DNA of 64,000 bases from an uncultured Eubacteriales bacterium. Its GTDB lineage: Bacteria; Bacillota; Clostridia; Peptostreptococcales; Anaerovoracaceae. The stretch covers positions 9,442-73,441 of the forward strand of contig CAJTYS010000019.1 in the NCBI GenBank assembly GCA_910583765.1, read 5' to 3'. Positions 28,048 through 36,356 of the stretch are shown in pieces. The first letter of the stretch is position 1. Every line of letters starts with the position of its first letter. The notes under the pieces were generated by a model. The model saw nothing but the letters and a program-made list of their open reading frames with translations, made no database searches and was not told the DNA's origin. Position numbers and translations under genes: made by a program.

Positions 28048-28065
28048 TAGAAACGAGCGTTTCTA
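28048..28065. promoter_or_regulatory. Inverted repeat upstream of ftcD
   Basis: TAGAAACG (28048-28055) and CGTTTCTA (28058-28065) form a perfect inverted repeat around AG, 23 bases before ftcD. It could be an operator or an RNA hairpin near the ribosome binding site AAAGGAG. Confidence 0.35.
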
Positions 28066-28088
28066 TATACATGTAAAGGAGAAACAGA

Positions 28089-28985
28089 ATGGCAAAAATT
28101 ATTGAAAGCGTACCAAATATCAGTGAAGGAAGAGATAAAACCATTATCGAGGCCTGCGTGGATCAGATCCGCGAAACACCTGGCTGCACGCTGCTGGACT
28201 ATTCCTCGGACCCAAGCCACAACCGGAGCGTCATCACTTACATGGGAAGCCCGGAAGCTTGTGAGGAGGCTAGCGTGAAGCTGGCGAAAAAGGCTGTGGA
28301 ACTGATCGACTTGACAAAGCACACAGGCGAACATCCGCGGATGGGCTGCGTTGACGTGATGCCTTTCATCCCCATCAAAGAGGCCACTATGGATGACTGC
28401 GTGGAGCTTTCCAAAAAAGTAGGCGCACGCATTGCCCAGGAAGCCGATCTTCCGGTATTTTTGTATGAAAAATCAGCCTCCGCGCCTCACCGGGAAAACC
28501 TGGCAAAAGTGCGCAAAGGCCAGTTCGAGGGTATGGCGGAAAAAGTGAAAGATCCTGACTGGATCCCAGACTTCGGCGGCCAGAGGATCCATCCTACCGG
28601 CGGGGCCGTATGCGTGGGCGCAAGGCCGCCGCTCATCGCCTACAACATCAACCTGGGAACCGACAATCTGGAGATCGCCAGCAAGATCGGCAAGATCATC
28701 CGCAAATCAAACGGCGGGTTAGATTGCGTAAAGGCTATGGGCGTTATGCTGGAAGATCGAAATATCGCACAGGTCTCCATCAACATGACAGACTTTACCG
28801 TGACTCCGCTTTACCGGGTCAACGAGCTGGTGAAAGTGGAGGCCGCCCGCTATGGCGTGCCTGTCATTGGCACAGAGCTCATCGGCCTCACACCGATGCA
28901 GGCCCTCTTTGACGCAGCGGAATATTATCTGCAGATTGAAGATTTCAAGCCGGATGTTCAGGTGATCGAGAACCATTTGCTGTAA
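28089..28985 (+). CDS. ftcD: Glutamate formimidoyltransferase
   Basis: Transfers the formimino group from N-formimino-L-glutamate to tetrahydrofolate, releasing glutamate. The 298-residue protein has the VPNISEGRD start, KHTGEHPRMG with the catalytic His near residue 82, and PHRENLAKVRKGQFEG, matching the N-terminal domain of mammalian FTCD. With the preceding cyclodeaminase it completes the tetrahydrofolate branch of histidine breakdown; no HutG or HutF is seen. AAAGGAG lies upstream. Confidence 0.95.
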   Translation: MAKIIESVPNISEGRDKTIIEACVDQIRETPGCTLLDYSSDPSHNRSVITYMGSPEACEEASVKLAKKAVELIDLTKHTGEHPRMGCVDVMPFIPIKEATMDDCVELSKKVGARIAQEADLPVFLYEKSASAPHRENLAKVRKGQFEGMAEKVKDPDWIPDFGGQRIHPTGGAVCVGARPPLIAYNINLGTDNLEIASKIGKIIRKSNGGLDCVKAMGVMLEDRNIAQVSINMTDFTVTPLYRVNELVKVEAARYGVPVIGTELIGLTPMQALFDAAEYYLQIEDFKPDVQVIENHLL

Positions 28986-29089
28986 AACCACGGATTTCCT
29001 TGATACGGGAAATTAAGAATAGATAACGCATGTAAAAAAGTTCTTGTCAAGCAACTAGAAAGCTTCTCTATTTCAAGTTTATTATCTCC

Positions 29090-29139
29090 ACGTAATATTA
29101 CGTATTTTTATTGATTTACGTAATATTACGTGTTATAAT
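29090..29139 (+). promoter_or_regulatory. hicAB promoter with two palindromic operators
   Basis: TTGATT (29111-29116), a 17-base spacer and TATAAT (29134-29139). The perfect palindrome ACGTAATATTACGT occurs twice, at 29090-29103 upstream of the promoter and at 29118-29131 filling the spacer, with centres 28 bases apart. This arrangement fits autorepression by the DNA-binding HicB. Confidence 0.82.
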
Positions 29140-29170
29140 GTTTTATAATAAGAAAAGGAGCCATAGCAAA

Positions 29171-29359
29171 ATGCCAATGACACCACGAGAGATGATCAAG
29201 CATCTGAAGAAAAACGGTTTCCAAGAAGTCGGCCGAAATGGTTCCCATGTAAAAATGAGGAATACTGTGACTGGTCATCAGACGGAAGTTCCTTATCACA
29301 GCACTGCTCTGAAAAAAGGGCTGGAGCAGGCTATACTCAAACAGGCAGGGCTCAAGTGA
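29171..29359 (+). CDS. hicA: HicA family mRNA interferase toxin
   Basis: A 62-residue double-stranded-RNA-binding-like toxin. MTPREMIKHLKKNGFQEVGRNGSHVKM contains the family's catalytic His in the GSHVKM strand, and HSTALKKGLEQAILKQAGL is the usual C-terminal helix. The start at 29171 is set by AAAAGGAG ten bases upstream; the longer frame begins inside the promoter. HicB follows 28 bases later, the toxin-first order normal for HicAB. Confidence 0.92.
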   Translation: MPMTPREMIKHLKKNGFQEVGRNGSHVKMRNTVTGHQTEVPYHSTALKKGLEQAILKQAGLK

Positions 29360-29387
29360 CTCTACTTTTCAAAATATGGAGGCAACT

Positions 29388-29783
29388 ATGAAAAAACTAT
29401 TTTATCCCGCATTGTTTCACAAAGCAGAAGAAGGTGGTTTCTGGGTGTCTTTTCCCGATATCCCTGAATGCCTTACACAGGGCGATGACATGACACAAGC
29501 TTATGAAATGGCGGTGGAAGCGTTGGGATTGGCTTTGGTTTGCCGGGAAAAAGAACAGCAGCCTTTCCCTCCTATTTCTGATCCTACTGAAATCACCCCT
29601 AACCCTGACTCTTTCCTTGTTGTGATCGAATTCGACATGCTTGCGTACAAAAAACGCACAAGTTCTCGAGCGGTCAAAAAAACTTTGAGTATTCCCGAAT
29701 GGCTCAATGAAGCAGCAATGGCAATGGATTTAAACTTTTCTCAGATCCTTCAAGAGGCTCTAATCGCAAGGATACAAGCATAA
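29388..29783 (+). CDS. hicB: HicB family antitoxin
   Basis: A 131-residue antitoxin. The N-terminal RNase-H-like fold is recognisable from YPALFHKAEEGGFWVSFPDIPECLTQGDD and AYEMAVEALGLAL; the C-terminus (SIPEWLNEAAMAMDLNFSQILQEAL) is a ribbon-helix-helix for operator binding. GGAGG five bases before the ATG at 29388 favours it over an ATG four codons earlier. It neutralises the adjacent HicA and should bind the ACGTAATATTACGT palindromes. Confidence 0.92.
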   Translation: MKKLFYPALFHKAEEGGFWVSFPDIPECLTQGDDMTQAYEMAVEALGLALVCREKEQQPFPPISDPTEITPNPDSFLVVIEFDMLAYKKRTSSRAVKKTLSIPEWLNEAAMAMDLNFSQILQEALIARIQA

Positions 29784-29834
29784 TGATCTGTCTTTTTATA
29801 TCAGCTCCGTCTTTCCTCTGCGGGAGGCCTTACC

Positions 29835-30806
29835 ATGAAAGAAATATCCATCCTAGAAATCGAAAACATCAAAATCGGAAACGCCGAGGACCGAGAAGGC
29901 GCAACAGGCTGCACTGTGATCCTGGCAGAAAAAGGCGCGACAGCTGGCGTGGATGTGCGAGGCGGCGGACCTGCCAGCCGAGAAACCCAGCTATTGAACC
30001 CTGTGGCAGCAGCAGAAGTCATCCATGCTGTGCTCCTCAGTGGAGGCAGCGCTTTTGGCCTGGACGCAGCCGGCGGCGTGATGAAGTATCTGGAGCAACG
30101 GGATATCGGCGTTGACACCGGCGTGGCGAAAGTTCCGCTGGTATGCGCATCCTGCCTCTTCGACCTGCAGCTAGTGACCAAAGATGTCAGGCCGGACAAG
30201 GAAATGGGCTACCGAGCCTGCGTTAATGCTGATCAGGGCAGCGGCAATTATCAGGACGGCAATTTTGGCGCAGGAACCGGAGCCACTGTAGGAAAATTCA
30301 AAGGGCCTGACCATATGATGAAAACCGGCATTGGCAGCTATGCATCGCAGGTAGGCGATATACAAGTAGGCGCAGTGGTAGCGGTCAATGCGCTTGGCGA
30401 TATCTTCGATCATGCCACGGGCTTGCAGATCGCAGGCCTGCTCAATGAGGAAAAAAACGGCCTCCTCTCCACGGAGCAAGAGATGTACAAACAGGCTGGA
30501 GAAATCAGGGACTTGTTCACTGGAAATACCACCATTGGCGCAGTGATCACCAATGCCAAATTCTCGAAAACGCAGATGAACAAAATCGCGGCCATGGCAC
30601 AGAACGGTTACGCCAGGTCCATTCGGCCTGTCCACACCCAAGCGGACGGTGACACTCTATACGCATTGTCAGTAGGCGATGTAACCGCAGACATCAACGC
30701 CGTGGGCACCCTAGCAGCTCAGGTGACGGCGGAAGCCATCAAGAAAGCTGTGTTTTCCGCAGAATCCGCTTACGGGCTGCTATCAGCCAGGGATCTATTG
30801 AAATAA
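29835..30806 (+). CDS. P1 family peptidase (DmpA/L-aminopeptidase-D-esterase type)
   Basis: A 323-residue N-terminal-nucleophile hydrolase. The family is made as a precursor that cuts itself; the probable cleavage site is Asn231-Thr232 in FTGNTTIGAVITNA, which would leave Thr as the nucleophile. Glycine-rich GGPASRETQLLNP and LLSGGSAFGLDAAGG form the other conserved block. Members release N-terminal residues, including D- or beta-amino acids, from small peptides. It is the last gene of the plus-strand stretch after hicAB and is followed by a good terminator; with the M28 enzymes it adds to a peptide-degrading theme. Confidence 0.88.
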   Translation: MKEISILEIENIKIGNAEDREGATGCTVILAEKGATAGVDVRGGGPASRETQLLNPVAAAEVIHAVLLSGGSAFGLDAAGGVMKYLEQRDIGVDTGVAKVPLVCASCLFDLQLVTKDVRPDKEMGYRACVNADQGSGNYQDGNFGAGTGATVGKFKGPDHMMKTGIGSYASQVGDIQVGAVVAVNALGDIFDHATGLQIAGLLNEEKNGLLSTEQEMYKQAGEIRDLFTGNTTIGAVITNAKFSKTQMNKIAAMAQNGYARSIRPVHTQADGDTLYALSVGDVTADINAVGTLAAQVTAEAIKKAVFSAESAYGLLSARDLLK

Positions 30807-30832
30807 AAACAACGGCCTTTTACGACTTGACG

Positions 30833-30874
30833 AAGAGCAGAGCCTGATGGTCAAAGCCCTGCTCTTACTTTTTC
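30833..30874 (+). terminator. Intrinsic terminator after the P1 peptidase
   Basis: AAGAGCAG (30833-30840) pairs with CTGCTCTT (30859-30866), with a further GC/GC pair inside, followed by AC and five T. Confidence 0.75.
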
Positions 30875-30930
30875 TATTATCCTTTTCACTTAGCTTTAAC
30901 GAAGCTTCATTTCTTATAGGCCAATCCATA

Positions 30931-33681
30931 TTACTTCACAGCATAACGGGTGTGTTGCATGGATAACAAAGACCGTTTCATTGACTCATACAAATTTTCA
31001 TGCCCTATAGCACGCAAGATTTTGCGATCAAAACTTTCCCGCTCCTGATCCTCTAACTCATTTGTAGTATCCATCACATTACGATGCTTTATTTTTTCAA
31101 ATCGTTCTACAATCTCTTTTGCATCCTGTTCTGAAATCTTCTTCGGATTTATCATATATATTCGTTTTAATTTTGTGCTGCTTGCGTCCAAAACACCTAA
31201 GCCTCGCCCAAATCCAATTGCTTCAATCGCGAACATGCCATATAAAGAATTCATTAATGCATGTAAAAGGTCAGCTGAAACACTCGCGTCCTTAACTAGC
31301 ATCCTCGTAAAACGCTGATCAACAAATGTACTCTCATCAAACTTTGATACAAATAAACGTTTATCCGGATTAATTGCAGTAACAAAATCTGCCTTTGCCT
31401 CATCGTTCATTTCATACCAAAACTGTCCTGGTTTTTTTAATGCTTGTGGCAATGGCTTACCTGTTCCATTTTTAAGGTTTTCAAACTTTTCAATCCATCT
31501 CAATGCGCCGGTGTGTCCTAACTGTTTTAACTCTTCTTTAGATTTATGGCAACAAAACGCAACAATGTCTGCTTGTGCGATAAACGACTTCAAGCATGCA
31601 GGGTTCTTTAGAACAGGCTTCATATATTCAGATTCAATCCCATGGTCTGCTGTTGGATAAAATAAGTCGTTCCACCCTCTGCGCTCACCCCTTTTCACTA
31701 CAAGCATTTCTCCAAGTGGTATCAAGCAGTCGCTTAACTCTTCTACCCACGACACATCATGAAAAAGGGCATTCATGACAATTCCATTTCTTGTTATCTG
31801 CTCAATCATACCAATTGTATAATTTTTTAGCGAGAGAATGGATGGATCGATCTCCTCTCCCAGCACGATACTATTTATAATTGTTTCCTGTTGGCCCGCA
31901 GCAAGCTGATTGATATCTTTATGGACTAGCCAAAAATCTATGCTAGCTTTTTTATCGGGTTTAGCTACAGTTCTTTTCTGCAATACCAGCAAGGTTGTCA
32001 CCACATCTGCGTTTTGAAACCATCGTTTACAATCGCTCATTATTACTGCACAAATATCATAATAGTACTGCAAAGCTTGAAAATATTTTTTCCCAATATC
32101 TGTACCTAACCATGAATTTGAAATAATGATTCCCAATCTTCCATTTTCCTCTAGCAACTCATGCAATTTGAATGGTAAATAGTTGTATAAATCTGTTTTT
32201 CCCGCAGTGAACGCAATACCTGTGCTCTCCTTGATCCTCTGCCTATATTTTTCAATGTATTCGACTTCATCTGCCGCGATTTTATTGTATGCAACAAATG
32301 GCAAGTTGGACACAATTGCTCCAAAAGCAGGTATCTCTTTTTCTAAACTGCTTCCATTGGTTGGGCTTTTTAATTCTATCTTGTCTCCTATGTTTATTTC
32401 GAATACATCTGCTTGGAACAAATTTAGAGGAAGATTGATGGCCTCTATATTGGTCACAGCAATATTTGCAATCTGTAATGGGTACGCATATTTATCTGAC
32501 ATCCATGTCGTCATAAATGATACGTTACTATTATGCAATCGATTTTCCTTATTTCTGATTATTGATTTCGCGATCGTACCTGTTCCCGCACAGAAATCCG
32601 CGCATTGTGTACTCCAATCTTGAATGGTTATTTGACAAAGTAAATCCGCTAAACAAGCTGGCGTGGTATACTGGCCTCGGATTTCACGCTTTGCAGTATG
32701 AACCGTCTTTTCCAGGATATTCTGTAAGACGCTTTGATCCACTTTTTCTATGTTGTTCGCAATCAAAAATTGATTGTAGTCCACAATGTCAAGCCATGTG
32801 TCCGCAGGTATTATTTCATTAAATTCCAGTTTCTGAAACACATTATAAAAATCCCCTTCCTCTACAATGCGATCAATAATGGCATTGCCTTCGGCAGGTA
32901 TGGAATTTCTGTTGATTCCGTCAATTTTATAAGCGCAATTATGATACTTTTTGATTGTATTGGCAAACATGACTCTATTTGTCCAATTTAACAAAATCGA
33001 CTTTGCATATGCAGTATACATGTCCTTTTCATCTTGAGCGTATTCTTCATGAAAAGCATTCCACCATAGCCTGATCCTACTTTCCATTTTCATGTTCCTG
33101 CTTACTTCAATGCTAAGATTTTCCGCGACTATATCTTTATTTTTCTGAATAATCGCGCTCATCAGGCCATCAGACACCGTTATGGCCACTGGCAAGGTGG
33201 AGATAGCGCCCTTGACAAAAAAGTCATTGACAGTCAGCACAATATCTTGAATAATTGGCAGCCATTCCGCTTTATAGGTCTCCACATCTTCGCGTTTTTT
33301 TATATGATTTGTTCCGCTCCATGTTCTAACCTCTTTAAAATCATCCTCATCATCTTTTATGTATAGTTTTCCATATGTAAAATTCCAGATTACAAAGCTA
33401 TTCACCCCTAAAGCGTTGGCTTTCCTTGTTGCATCTTTAATCAGCGCCTCATCTGTGATTAGGACGTCAGGCATCTTAAGCTCCCACCCCTGTAAAATTT
33501 TGTTTTGAGCCTTATCTTCATAAAGTAACACATCTGGAAACATGCTTTTCTTATTTACAGACAGCGTGCTTTCCCCTCCAACACTCTTAATCTTGATACG
33601 CATCTGATCAAGCATTGTTTTTATTTCTGAAATAATAACAATCCCCCAGCTTCTCTCATTGCGCCTAACAATGGTCCCCAT
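30931..33681 (-). CDS. Restriction-modification fusion: PD-(D/E)XK nuclease plus N6-adenine DNA methyltransferase
   Basis: A 916-residue single-chain enzyme of the type IIG kind. A nuclease core is visible at the N-terminus (Pro49-Asp50, then Glu67-Leu-Lys69). The gamma-class methyltransferase domain follows: motif X GQYTTP (336-341), motif I DFCAGTG (362-368) for S-adenosylmethionine, and motif IV SNLPFV (458-463), a variant of NPPF/Y. The last ~300 residues should hold the target recognition domain. A second, beta-class methyltransferase gene lies six bases upstream, so the pair probably modifies the two strands of an asymmetric site. AT-rich sequence suggests acquisition. The exact start is uncertain. 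Confidence 0.82.
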   Translation of the reverse strand: MGTIVRRNERSWGIVIISEIKTMLDQMRIKIKSVGGESTLSVNKKSMFPDVLLYEDKAQNKILQGWELKMPDVLITDEALIKDATRKANALGVNSFVIWNFTYGKLYIKDDEDDFKEVRTWSGTNHIKKREDVETYKAEWLPIIQDIVLTVNDFFVKGAISTLPVAITVSDGLMSAIIQKNKDIVAENLSIEVSRNMKMESRIRLWWNAFHEEYAQDEKDMYTAYAKSILLNWTNRVMFANTIKKYHNCAYKIDGINRNSIPAEGNAIIDRIVEEGDFYNVFQKLEFNEIIPADTWLDIVDYNQFLIANNIEKVDQSVLQNILEKTVHTAKREIRGQYTTPACLADLLCQITIQDWSTQCADFCAGTGTIAKSIIRNKENRLHNSNVSFMTTWMSDKYAYPLQIANIAVTNIEAINLPLNLFQADVFEINIGDKIELKSPTNGSSLEKEIPAFGAIVSNLPFVAYNKIAADEVEYIEKYRQRIKESTGIAFTAGKTDLYNYLPFKLHELLEENGRLGIIISNSWLGTDIGKKYFQALQYYYDICAVIMSDCKRWFQNADVVTTLLVLQKRTVAKPDKKASIDFWLVHKDINQLAAGQQETIINSIVLGEEIDPSILSLKNYTIGMIEQITRNGIVMNALFHDVSWVEELSDCLIPLGEMLVVKRGERRGWNDLFYPTADHGIESEYMKPVLKNPACLKSFIAQADIVAFCCHKSKEELKQLGHTGALRWIEKFENLKNGTGKPLPQALKKPGQFWYEMNDEAKADFVTAINPDKRLFVSKFDESTFVDQRFTRMLVKDASVSADLLHALMNSLYGMFAIEAIGFGRGLGVLDASSTKLKRIYMINPKKISEQDAKEIVERFEKIKHRNVMDTTNELEDQERESFDRKILRAIGHENLYESMKRSLLSMQHTRYAVK

Positions 33682-33687
33682 GCCCCT

Positions 33688-34548
33688 CTACCTTTCTACG
33701 AACTCTGATATTAGATTCTCCACTTTTATATATTTGCGAACATTGCTGTCCAATTGCTCCCATGCCAAAAATAGCCTTCTTTTCGCTACGTCTATGTAAT
33801 CTATTTCCTCTCTCTTAAACAATGCAACGTCTTCGTTTTTCTCAATACCAATAAAGTTACGCCCTTCTATTAAGGCTGCTACTAAAAATGATCCGCTTCC
33901 AAATGTATTATCTAGCACGATATCCCCTGGATTTGTATAAGTTCGTATCATATATCTCCCTAATTCTATTGGCTTTTGCGTTGGATGCAGCACCGCTCCC
34001 TCAGATTCGGCGGTTTTCACATAGATAATATCCGTTGGATATCGCTTTCCCTCACTTGCCACATGCACAGGGTCAAAGTCACCGTAGTTTCCACACAGCT
34101 GATTTTTTCTGATGCCTTTATCATACGGTGTTCCCTCTGTCATCTGTGGATGATAAGTCGGCTGTTTTTTATAAAAAACACATACATCCTCGTGCTTTCT
34201 GAGAGGTTGTTTTTTTGCGTTCAAAAAATTGGTTGGCTTTGATTTCTCCCAAACCCACTTGTATTTGTATATATTCGGTTGACTCAAAATCAATTTTGCT
34301 GTAAAAATACCATTTGAAGTTAATACAATCGCGCCATTAGGTTTAATGATCCGGTTATATTGCTTCCATAATTCATCCAATGAAATATAACAGTCCCACT
34401 CATTCTGTGTCATGCCGTATGGCAAATCACAAAGAATCATATCAATGCTTTCATCTGGTATTCGATTCATATACTCAAGACAGTCACCCTCGAATAATCG
34501 ATTGATCACCGCACCCATATCTGCTCTTGAACTATTCTTGCTTTTCAT
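33688..34548 (-). CDS. Site-specific DNA methyltransferase, beta class (N4-cytosine/N6-adenine)
   Basis: A 286-residue modification enzyme with circularly permuted motifs: catalytic motif IV DLPYGM at residues 41-46 precedes the S-adenosylmethionine motif I (LDNTFGSGSFLVAALIEGRNFIGIE) near the C-terminus. GRYMIRTYTNPGDIVLD before motif I is typical. The start at 34548 follows AAGGAG with a six-base spacer; a GTG six codons earlier would place that site inside the gene. It is the first gene of a two-gene restriction-modification unit whose promoter is bracketed by a perfect 12-base inverted repeat. Confidence 0.9.
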   Translation of the reverse strand: MKSKNSSRADMGAVINRLFEGDCLEYMNRIPDESIDMILCDLPYGMTQNEWDCYISLDELWKQYNRIIKPNGAIVLTSNGIFTAKLILSQPNIYKYKWVWEKSKPTNFLNAKKQPLRKHEDVCVFYKKQPTYHPQMTEGTPYDKGIRKNQLCGNYGDFDPVHVASEGKRYPTDIIYVKTAESEGAVLHPTQKPIELGRYMIRTYTNPGDIVLDNTFGSGSFLVAALIEGRNFIGIEKNEDVALFKREEIDYIDVAKRRLFLAWEQLDSNVRKYIKVENLISEFVER

Positions 34549-34564
34549 GAAAATCTCCTTGCTC

Positions 34565-34615
34565 ACTTGTGTTCTGTGTATTACATAATAACATATTTCA
34601 TTTCAGAACACAAGT
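34565..34615 (-). promoter_or_regulatory. Restriction-modification promoter bracketed by a perfect 12-base inverted repeat
   Basis: On the minus strand TTGTGT (34608-34613), 17 bases and TATTAT (34585-34590). The arms ACTTGTGTTCTG (34565-34576) and CAGAACACAAGT (34604-34615) are exact inverse copies; one covers the -35 box and the other the presumed transcription start. This looks like an operator for self-control of the methyltransferase or for an unlinked regulator. Confidence 0.65.
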
Positions 34616-34674
34616 TCTTTTTATGGAATTTTTTTCTATATATTAAAACGTCTCTTATGAGTATGAGCCGCGCG

Positions 34675-35880
34675 TTAGTCCGTAAGGCCCAACATCCAAT
34701 CTCTGGCGTTCAGGCGGCGAATCCCATCATACTGCGCTTCCGGATCTTCATCCAGCGTCAAAATAACCTTTGGATAATGATCGCGGATGGACTGGAGCGG
34801 CCGCAGCTCCCGCTCCAATGTCTTTTCATCGCGGACAGTCAGAGCCACCTGAAAATATGCGGTCCCTTTGCTGTTTTGAGCCACAAAATCCACCTCAAAC
34901 TCACCGACTTTCCCCACATAAACATCGTACCACCGCCGCAAAAGCTCCAGGTATACGACGTTTTCTAAAATATGGCCCGCGTCCGCCTGCCTGGATCCGA
35001 TGAGCATGAGTCGCATACCAATATCGACCACATAATACTTTTCAAGGGTCTTCAAATACTGTTTGCCCTTGATGTTGTACCGCTTCGCCTGATAGATGAC
35101 ATAGCTTTCGGCCAATGCCTCCAGATATTTCTCCACGGTCTTCACATCGATCTTTCGACCACTGGAGGTCATGGTGTCAGCGATCTTTTTCGAGGACAAG
35201 GGGCTGCCGATATTGTCAAACACAAAGCGCAGGATGCTCTTTAACATCATGGTATCGGTGATTTTCTTCCGGTCCACGATATCCTTTACCACGATGGTAT
35301 TGTAGATTCCTTCCAGATAATCCCTAATTTCCTCTGGCTGCCCTTTCAATGCCAAGGTGTAGGGAAAGGAGCTGTTCTGCAGATACTCCGTGTATTTGAC
35401 GCCCCTATCATCCATGCTTCCTGTGCTTTCCATATATTCTTTGAAAGAAAGGGGCAGCATCTCGATCTGGACATATCGTCCGGATATCAGGGTGGCGATT
35501 TCACCGGAGAGCATATACGCATTTGAACCTGTGATGTAAATATCCACGTTTTTCTTGATATACAGACTGTCAACGACTTTTGGAAAATCCTTTACATGGT
35601 GGACTTCATCCAAAAAGATATATGTCATCTCCTCTTTTACCAGGCGTTCTTTTAAATATGCGTATAATTTTTTATAATCCGTCAGCTCTTCATAATCCAG
35701 GTCTTCAAAGTTGATGGCTATGATCCGTTCCTCTGGCACGCCCTGTTCTTTCAGCCAGTGCTGATAGAGTTCCAGCAATGTGGATTTTCCACAGCGTCTG
35801 ATGCCTGTGACGATTTTGATCAGCTGTTTGTCCTTGAAAGAGATCAGCTTGTTCAAATATTCGACTCTCTGTATCACCAT
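34675..35880 (-). CDS. AAA family ATPase with DUF4143 C-terminal domain, second copy
   Basis: A 401-residue relative of the protein at 476-1771. Walker A GIRRCGKS lies at residues 26-33 and Walker B in MTYIFLDEV near residue 99; the C-terminal DUF4143 part includes YVGKVGEFEVDFVAQNSKG, a nuclease-fold-like strand pair. The family's role is unknown. The ATG at 35880 is preferred because AAGGAAAGG precedes it; a GTG two codons upstream is less well placed. Its promoter region is rich in TCCAAAAAC repeats. Confidence 0.86.
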   Translation of the reverse strand: MVIQRVEYLNKLISFKDKQLIKIVTGIRRCGKSTLLELYQHWLKEQGVPEERIIAINFEDLDYEELTDYKKLYAYLKERLVKEEMTYIFLDEVHHVKDFPKVVDSLYIKKNVDIYITGSNAYMLSGEIATLISGRYVQIEMLPLSFKEYMESTGSMDDRGVKYTEYLQNSSFPYTLALKGQPEEIRDYLEGIYNTIVVKDIVDRKKITDTMMLKSILRFVFDNIGSPLSSKKIADTMTSSGRKIDVKTVEKYLEALAESYVIYQAKRYNIKGKQYLKTLEKYYVVDIGMRLMLIGSRQADAGHILENVVYLELLRRWYDVYVGKVGEFEVDFVAQNSKGTAYFQVALTVRDEKTLERELRPLQSIRDHYPKVILTLDEDPEAQYDGIRRLNARDWMLGLTD

Positions 35881-35909
35881 GATCACACCTTTCCTTGATT
35901 TATACCCCT

Positions 35910-35969
35910 ATTGTATCCAAAAACTTTATTAAAAACAATAGTTTTTGGATTATACTCCAAAAACTTTAT
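35910..35969 (-). promoter_or_regulatory. Promoter and TCCAAAAAC repeat cluster of the DUF4143 gene
   Basis: On the minus strand TTGTTT (35933-35938), 17 bases and TACAAT (35910-35915). TCCAAAAACTTTAT occurs directly at 35916-35929 and 35956-35969, and an inverted copy, GTTTTTGGA at 35941-35949, forms a perfect 9-base inverted repeat with TCCAAAAAC at 35956-35964. The repeats cover the spacer and the upstream region. Confidence 0.55.
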
Positions 35970-36125
35970 ATTTCTATCTTTTTTTTGGATTCAAAAACAT
36001 TCGTAAGTACCGACCAGCTGCAATATCAGTTTTCCACTTGCTTCATGATTTATACTGGCCTTTTCCCGCTTATGTGCTTTCCACTAAAACACACAACATT
36101 TTTTAGTAAAATCCACAAAAAATCC

Positions 36126-36154
36126 TTTACAGCAAGAAAAGAACGTGGTAGAAT
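36126..36154 (+). promoter_or_regulatory. Promoter of the aromatic amino acid operon
   Basis: TTTACA (36126-36131), 17-base spacer, TAGAAT (36149-36154). Transcription would begin about 36161, just ahead of the leader peptide's ribosome binding site. Confidence 0.7.
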
Positions 36155-36185
36155 GCTTACAGACTCAAAGGAAAGGATCAAAGAA

Positions 36186-36281
36186 ATGTTGAACAGGTTA
36201 GCTACATTCGCAGCTGAATACTTTTATTTTTACTTTACTTACTTTTTCAAGCGTAAAGTGAATTTTGCTGCAATGGGATAA
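36186..36281 (+). CDS. Phe/Tyr-rich leader peptide of the shikimate operon attenuator
   Basis: A 31-codon open frame with its own AAAGGA eight bases upstream. Codons 12-21 read Tyr-Phe-Tyr-Phe-Tyr-Phe-Thr-Tyr-Phe-Phe, nine aromatic residues in ten, with further Phe at 8 and 27; no Trp occurs. It lies directly behind a promoter and ahead of a terminator that precedes aroF. The run of regulated-product codons is the hallmark of a ribosome-stalling leader, as in enterobacterial pheL. The same frame extends further upstream but without a promoter-consistent start. The peptide itself need have no function. Confidence 0.85.
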   Translation: MLNRLATFAAEYFYFYFTYFFKRKVNFAAMG

Positions 36282-36356
36282 CTCGTAAAACCTGATTTGA
36301 TTTCAATCGTCACCGCGAGACATTCTCCGCAAGTAAAATTCACTTGCGGAGTTTTT
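36232..36356 (+). promoter_or_regulatory. Transcription attenuator: pause hairpin, antiterminator and terminator of the aro operon
   Basis: Three mutually exclusive pairings are visible. ACTTTAC (36232-36238, within the aromatic codons) can pair with GTAAAGT (36253-36259). AAGTGAATTTTGCT (36256-36269) can pair over 14 bases, one of them G-U, with AGTAAAATTCACTT (36332-36345): the antiterminator. The latter strand is also part of the terminator stem at 36325-36351. A ribosome stalled on the Phe/Tyr codons would leave 36256-36269 free and allow read-through; one reaching the stop at 36281 would cover it and allow termination. Confidence 0.82.
36325..36356 (+). terminator. Attenuator terminator ahead of aroF
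   Basis: CTCCGCAAGT (36325-36334) and ACTTGCGGAG (36342-36351) form a perfect 10-bp stem with a seven-base loop, followed by five T. Confidence 0.9.

Noticed and set aside
35895..36185. The upstream part of a 128-codon plus-strand frame that ends in the leader peptide
   Set aside because: It precedes the promoter at 36126-36154, has no ribosome binding site and contains the DUF4143 promoter repeats; only the last 31 codons, with their own AAAGGA, are taken as real.
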